A stretch of 9,628 bases of DNA from DASTSN01 sp035760665. GTDB lineage: Bacteria; Bacteroidota; Bacteroidia; Chitinophagales; Chitinophagaceae. Of the stretch, positions 6,779 to 9,628 are shown piece after piece; the first letter of the stretch is position 1, and the number at the start of each line of letters is the position of its first letter. The position numbers and the translations under genes are program-made. Location: NCBI GenBank assembly GCA_035760665.1, contig DASTSN010000081.1, forward strand, positions 1-9,628. The letters run 5' to 3'. A model generated the notes under the pieces. It ran no database searches and had not been told where the DNA came from. It was given only the letters and a program-made list of their open reading frames with translations.

Positions 6779-7546
6779 TTAAATGTTGTATTTTGCTTTC
6801 AATGTTTCCCAATCAAGTGTCAGTTTTGGGTTATGTTTATTAAATAGTTTACTATCCAATTGAATGCCTCCCCAGGACAATGTTTTCTCATAGTTTATTA
6901 CGTTGTTTATGATTAAAGGGCTTCTTTTTGTTTTAGCAACATTTGCGAAGATGTGCTTATAATTGTCAAATACTTTATTTACGTGGGAATGAAAAATAAC
7001 AAGCCTAATTGTTTGCTGAATAATCGTAAACGGCAAAGCAATTTGAACTAATGCAATCAATGTCGATTGGTCTGTATAGAAAATTACAAGTAAGAATAGA
7101 ATTAAGATTATGGCTGACTTGATAATATTTGGAGCAATCATTTTGCTTGAAATATTCTTTGTAAAAAAGGAATTTTCAAAACCGTTTACTCCAAGTTTAT
7201 AAATGCTAGGAGCAAAGTTGTCATTTGAAAAATATCCTTGAGAATTTTCTTCTGATAACTTTGTTTCAAAACTGTTGTCAATAAAATCATTTTTTCTATT
7301 TAGCTCTGCTTGTTGAAACAAATAGTTTTGTACAATATCAAGTAAGAAGTATAAAATAGCCAAAATACCAAGGGCAGCATTTAGATTTCTGTTGAAAGTT
7401 TCCTTCGATACAATGAAGTTAGTTTTGTCAATTATTAAAATTGATAATGAAATTAACGCGGAAATCAGTAACAAAAACGATGAACAGCTGCTGATTTTAT
7501 TAATTGTCTTATAATTTATTTCGTGTGGGACTATTTTATTCATCAT
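6779..7546 (-). CDS. CBASS membrane effector, S-4TM-like
   Basis: A 255-residue protein with two helical hairpins: about residues 18-39 and 55-77, then 138-158 and 160-186. A soluble segment (about 78-135) between the hairpins carries AELNRKNDFIDNSF, then EENSQGYFSND and NGFENSFFTKNI. A soluble tail ends in WETLKAKYNI. This layout and the NRKNDFIDNSF...GYF-ND pattern resemble the four-helix (S-4TM) effectors seen with bacterial cGAS-like enzymes. The last gene of the operon, it overlaps the E2 gene by 11 bases (ATG at 7544-7546; a second ATG follows directly), which suggests coupled translation. The expected role is to sense the cyclic nucleotide and disrupt the inner membrane, killing the infected cell. 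Position and topology are seen; the family name and the killing role are inference. Confidence 0.75.
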   Translation of the reverse strand: MMNKIVPHEINYKTINKISSCSSFLLLISALISLSILIIDKTNFIVSKETFNRNLNAALGILAILYFLLDIVQNYLFQQAELNRKNDFIDNSFETKLSEENSQGYFSNDNFAPSIYKLGVNGFENSFFTKNISSKMIAPNIIKSAIILILFLLVIFYTDQSTLIALVQIALPFTIIQQTIRLVIFHSHVNKVFDNYKHIFANVAKTKRSPLIINNVINYEKTLSWGGIQLDSKLFNKHNPKLTLDWETLKAKYNI

Positions 7547-7961
7547 TCAAAGTTTTAGGAATATTATGAGGTGCCTCAGGTCCATACCATTTACCTGTTT
7601 GAAGCCAAACTTCATAAAAATAAATCCAAGCTGCTGTCCAGTCGATTATTTCATTGGCTATAAGTTTTTCCTTTTGCCAGTTGAAATCGGAAGGGTGGTA
7701 CAGGCATAAATTTCTTTCTGTCGGATAAATGTGTGGCGCATTTTCAACTAGAACTGGATTTATAACTTTTACTATGGGGCTTTTGTTGCCTCTATACTGA
7801 ACGGAAATAGTGTAAGTTGGCAACTCTGGCTTTACTTTTAATGTGCCCGTAAATTCAATATCATACTTGTCCCTCTTTTTACTTTTAAAGTGAGGGTATC
7901 GTTGCTTCATAGCCCATATCTGAATGTCAGAGTTATAAACTTTAGTCTTTTGAAATGCCAC
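7536..7961 (-). CDS. CBASS E2-like conjugating protein (E2-only type)
   Basis: A 141-residue stand-alone E2-fold protein. The core reads G-T-L-K-V...YTISVQYRG, then SPIVKVINPVL, HIYPTERNLCLYHPSDFNW, and the C-terminal WTAAWIYFYEVWLQTGKWYGPEAPH. Cys86 in NLCLYHP is the predicted catalytic thioester cysteine, and His77 precedes it as in other bacterial E2-like proteins. The start is GTG at 7959-7961, 20 bases inside the CD-NTase gene; the internal ATG at 7908-7910 would cut off a segment that looks conserved. The gene lies between a CD-NTase and a membrane effector, with overlaps on both sides, so this is the E2-only (short type II) CBASS layout. No E1/ThiF or JAB/Cap3 gene is present. Published E2-type CBASS proteins attach the CD-NTase C-terminus to a target to raise its activity; the same is inferred here. 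Confidence 0.85.
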   Translation of the reverse strand: MAFQKTKVYNSDIQIWAMKQRYPHFKSKKRDKYDIEFTGTLKVKPELPTYTISVQYRGNKSPIVKVINPVLVENAPHIYPTERNLCLYHPSDFNWQKEKLIANEIIDWTAAWIYFYEVWLQTGKWYGPEAPHNIPKTLNDE

Positions 7962-8919
7962 CGAAAAAACCTTTTGAAGATGAAACCACTTTCCCTACAG
8001 TTGTGGATAGCAAGCCACTTGCCCCCACTTTTAATGAACCTTCTGAAAGAGATTTTGAAAATTGTTTTGCTTCTTCTATATCTACAGTTGGGAACTCCTT
8101 GCCAAAAATATCTTTCCATATTTGAATAGCCTCACCTTCCTTTCCATCGTCATATTTCGTTTTGGCATCATTTAGCTTATCCCTAACTGATTTTATCTTT
8201 TTCAAGATGGCATTGTAATCATCATTTGAGTTTAGCTTATAAGACTGTAGATTATACTCTGCATTGTTAAACCAAAGCCGGATAGCCTCTTCAAAATTTT
8301 TAAAACTGTTGATTTTGAAAATATTGATTGCAACTTCCTCAACATGAAATGAAGGAATTGCTTTGCCTTTTTCTTTGTTCCAATACTTGATAACTTTAAT
8401 AACCTGCTTAAGTTTGTAATTGCATTTTTTATGAGTACTGTCGAGGTCTGTTGTTAATTGTTCTGGATATGTAGTAATCCAAGATTTTAAATCATGGTTT
8501 GGTATTTCATAGCCGCCTCCAGCTAACTCAAAACTGGGGAGAATATCAAAGTCCTTATCACTTAGCTCAATAGTTACACATGGTCTACTTTGTTTTACTT
8601 TATCCTTATAGTCATTAAGCCCGTTGAGGTAATTTTTTATTTTAGTTAAAACACTTTGGGGATTGGGCAACTGTCCATATTGGTCTTTCCAGTCATCTCT
8701 TTTGAGGACAGCAAATATATCAATGTCATTCAATGGCCTTATTATCGTATCTCTTTCATAAGAACCATTTGTAAAAGTTCGGCTGACACTTAAATCATTT
8801 TCTTTGTCATTAAGATAGCCTTCAATGTTTGAAAGTGAGGCTTTAATATTTTCCTCTTGTCTGTCACTTACGGATATGTTGTCTATAAGCGTATCTATAC
8901 ATTGCAGTAGTGTTGGCAT
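7942..8919 (-). CDS. CD-NTase, CBASS cyclic nucleotide synthase
   Basis: A 325-residue cGAS/DncV-like nucleotidyltransferase. The polymerase-beta signature is GS-YERDTIIRPLNDIDIFAVL: Gly52-Ser53 bind the triphosphate, Asp65 and Asp67 bind metal, and the third acidic residue is probably Asp125 in DKDFDILPSF. The helical second lobe begins around 160, with NYKLKQVIKVIKYWNKEKGKAIPSFHVEEVA in the usual position. A flexible Gly/Ser-rich tail follows (about 292-325), ending KGFFGGISKD. It is expected to make a cyclic di- or oligonucleotide from NTPs upon phage infection; the product and base choice cannot be read from the sequence. It is the first gene of the operon and its last 20 bases overlap the E2 start. 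Length fits the family. Start ATG 8917-8919. Confidence 0.92.
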   Translation of the reverse strand: MPTLLQCIDTLIDNISVSDRQEENIKASLSNIEGYLNDKENDLSVSRTFTNGSYERDTIIRPLNDIDIFAVLKRDDWKDQYGQLPNPQSVLTKIKNYLNGLNDYKDKVKQSRPCVTIELSDKDFDILPSFELAGGGYEIPNHDLKSWITTYPEQLTTDLDSTHKKCNYKLKQVIKVIKYWNKEKGKAIPSFHVEEVAINIFKINSFKNFEEAIRLWFNNAEYNLQSYKLNSNDDYNAILKKIKSVRDKLNDAKTKYDDGKEGEAIQIWKDIFGKEFPTVDIEEAKQFSKSLSEGSLKVGASGLLSTTVGKVVSSSKGFFGGISKD

Positions 8920-9005
8920 AATATTTTTTAGGATAAGGCTTCAATTGTCATGCCTATAAAAATATCATGCAAAAATGTCATGTTTGTACTGTAGACAGCT
9001 GCCAT
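8920..9005 (-). promoter_or_regulatory. CBASS upstream region with three TGTCATG-type boxes
   Basis: The leader between the terminal inverted repeat and the CD-NTase start. TGTCATG (8946-8952), TATCATG (8963-8969) and TGTCATG (8976-8982) occur on the plus strand within 37 bases, an arrangement that could be an operator. TATTTTTA on the minus strand (8964-8957) is a partial match to the TAnnTTTG box and would overlap the boxes. The last bases before the ATG are A-rich with no Shine-Dalgarno sequence. No regulator gene is in the window. Weak evidence. Confidence 0.25.
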
Positions 9006-9021
9006 TGCATCTCAGCTAACA
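9006..9021 (-). repeat. right terminal inverted repeat of the CBASS unit
   Basis: TGCATCTCAGCTAACA on the plus strand, reverse complement of 6751-6766 with one mismatch. CTTT follows at once (9022-9025), matching the CTTT outside the left copy. It lies 86 bases upstream of the CD-NTase start codon, so the unit would carry its own promoter. Confidence 0.5.
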
Positions 9022-9093
9022 CTTTAATTTACGCAACACAATCAACTATTACCAATTTTTAAGTAATTGATTTTCATCAAAAATGAATTGCGC

Positions 9094-9125
9094 ATTTTGT
9101 ATTGTTGCTTGCGTCAATACAAAAT
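9094..9125 (+). terminator. AT-rich perfect stem-loop with T-run
   Basis: ATTTTGTATTG (9094-9104) pairs perfectly with CAATACAAAAT (9115-9125) across a 10-base loop. Seven T residues follow at 9130-9136 on the plus strand. The stem is long but AT-rich, so as an intrinsic terminator it is atypical; no plus-strand gene lies before it. It could instead be a protein-binding palindrome or the boundary of an element. Confidence 0.35.
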
Positions 9126-9269
9126 ACAGTTTTTTTCAAAAAATACAAGCTGTGCTGCTGCTGCTGCCACCCGTGGGCTTTGCTGTACATATAATATAGG
9201 CGTGGGGGGCATGGGCCTGTAGCACAGGACCAATTGTTTTGTACACAACGGCTATGGCTCAATTCACAT
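9126..9269. other. non-coding stretch, small repeats only
   Basis: No gene is supported. The stretch holds a short CTG run (about 9152-9166), a small hairpin CCTGT-AGC-ACAGG (9216-9228) and the palindrome TTGTACACAA (about 9237-9246). I see no promoter with a matching gene. Confidence 0.4.
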
Positions 9270-9522
9270 GGCTCATTTCCTGTTAGAAATACACAATTTC
9301 CTGTCAGGAGAAGGCTCTCGACAAACAGGAGAAGGCTCTCGACAGACAGGAGATGGCTTTCGACAAACAGTAAGTGGCTCTCGACAAACAGTAAATGGCC
9401 TTTGACAAACAGTAAATGGCTCTCGACAAACAGTAAATGGCCTTCGACAAACAGTAAATGGCTCTCGACAAACAGGAGAAGGCTCTCGACAAACAGGAGA
9501 AAGCACTCTTCTGTCAGGAAAA
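9270..9522. repeat. 21-bp tandem repeat (minisatellite)
   Basis: Nine clear head-to-tail copies of GGCTCTCGACAAACAGKARAW-like units run from 9313 to 9501, each exactly 21 bases. Decayed copies lie in register on both sides (9270-9312 and 9502-9522). CTGTCAGGA occurs at 9301 and at 9511, 210 bases (ten units) apart. Outer units (1, 2, 8, 9) end in GGAGAA or GGAGAT; inner units (3-7) end in GTAAAT or GTAAGT and alternate between GGCTCTC and GGCCTT, a sign of slipped-strand duplication of sub-blocks. Because 21 is a multiple of three, several frames stay open (for example repeated LSTNSKW on plus), but no start signal or domain supports a real protein. There are no spacers, so it is not CRISPR. 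Confidence 0.9.
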
Positions 9523-9628
9523 AGCTGATTTTTATAAAGTAAACAAGACTTTCTGTTGGGTTTTGCCTGTCATTTTGTAAGGCAGTAAATTATTAAAAAT
9601 ATATAAGCATCTGGTTTTCAGAATAATG
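9523..9628. other. AT-rich non-coding end of the window
   Basis: The last 106 bases are AT-rich and hold no frame I can support. The window closes on an ATG-containing AATAATG, which might be the first codon of a gene beyond the edge, but nothing in the window tests this. Confidence 0.3.

Larger units (their letters stand above)
6751..9021 (-). mobile_element. candidate 2.27-kb non-autonomous unit carrying CBASS
   Basis: A near-perfect 16-bp inverted repeat (6751-6766 and 9006-9021) with TG...CA ends encloses the three-gene CBASS operon and its upstream region and nothing else. The four bases outside each end are the same (CTTT, 6747-6750 and 9022-9025), as a short target duplication would be. 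The interior is AT-rich relative to the native chromosome. There is no transposase or recombinase, so any movement would need an enzyme supplied elsewhere. One mismatched 16-bp inverted pair can occur by chance in a window this long; the exact bracketing and the flanking CTTT make it notable, not proven. Confidence 0.4.

Noticed and set aside
9190..9195. TATAAT as a promoter
   Set aside because: Bacteroidota primary sigma factors use TAnnTTTG rather than this box, and no gene follows it.
9270..9522. CRISPR array
   Set aside because: Units are 21 bases head to tail with no unique spacers, and there are no cas genes.
9234..9542. 102-residue plus-strand frame of LSTNSKW-type heptads
   Set aside because: It is a by-product of the 21-bp repeat, which keeps several frames open on both strands; no start signal or domain.

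Overview
The window looks like a chromosomal stretch from a Bacteroidota bacterium, most likely Chitinophagaceae or a close relative. Three things suggest this. The partial OxyR N-terminus and KatG are Bacteroidota-like. Start codons have A-rich leaders rather than strong Shine-Dalgarno sequences. A TAnnTTTG-type promoter box lies ahead of katG. This assignment is inference from sequence style, not a database match.

The left part (1 to about 4050) reads as ordinary, GC-rich chromosome. The 5' end of an oxyR-type regulator (minus strand, cut by the window edge) diverges from katG, a full-length bifunctional catalase-peroxidase (plus strand). A strong GNRA-loop hairpin terminator follows katG. 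A GNAT acetyltransferase and a PKD-type lipoprotein then lie on the minus strand.

From about 4200 the DNA becomes clearly more AT-rich, and every gene is on the minus strand, separated by non-coding spacers with repeated and palindromic words. In coordinate order these are: a RibD-C/dihydrofolate-reductase-like gene broken by a one-base frameshift, an unrecognised six-helix membrane protein, a CPBP (CAAX-protease-like) intramembrane protease, and then a compact three-gene anti-phage operon. The operon is transcribed right to left as CD-NTase (cGAS-like nucleotidyltransferase), E2-like conjugating protein and a four-helix membrane effector, with overlapping reading frames. It is a CBASS of the E2-only (short type II) architecture: the nucleotidyltransferase would make a cyclic nucleotide on infection, the E2 would prime or conjugate the nucleotidyltransferase through its C-terminus, and the membrane protein would be the signal-gated killer.

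The most interesting structural observation is that this CBASS operon is bracketed almost exactly by a 16-bp inverted repeat (TGTTAGCTGAGRTGCA, 15 of 16 identical; 6751-6766 and 9006-9021). A CTTT direct repeat sits immediately outside both ends. This looks like a 2.27-kb transposase-less mobile unit whose only cargo is a defence system. The left end abuts a separate 19-bp inverted repeat in the CPBP/CBASS spacer.

The right end of the window (9022-9628) has no convincing gene. It holds an AT-rich perfect 11-bp stem-loop followed by a T-run, and a 21-bp minisatellite of nine clear copies with decayed copies at both ends.
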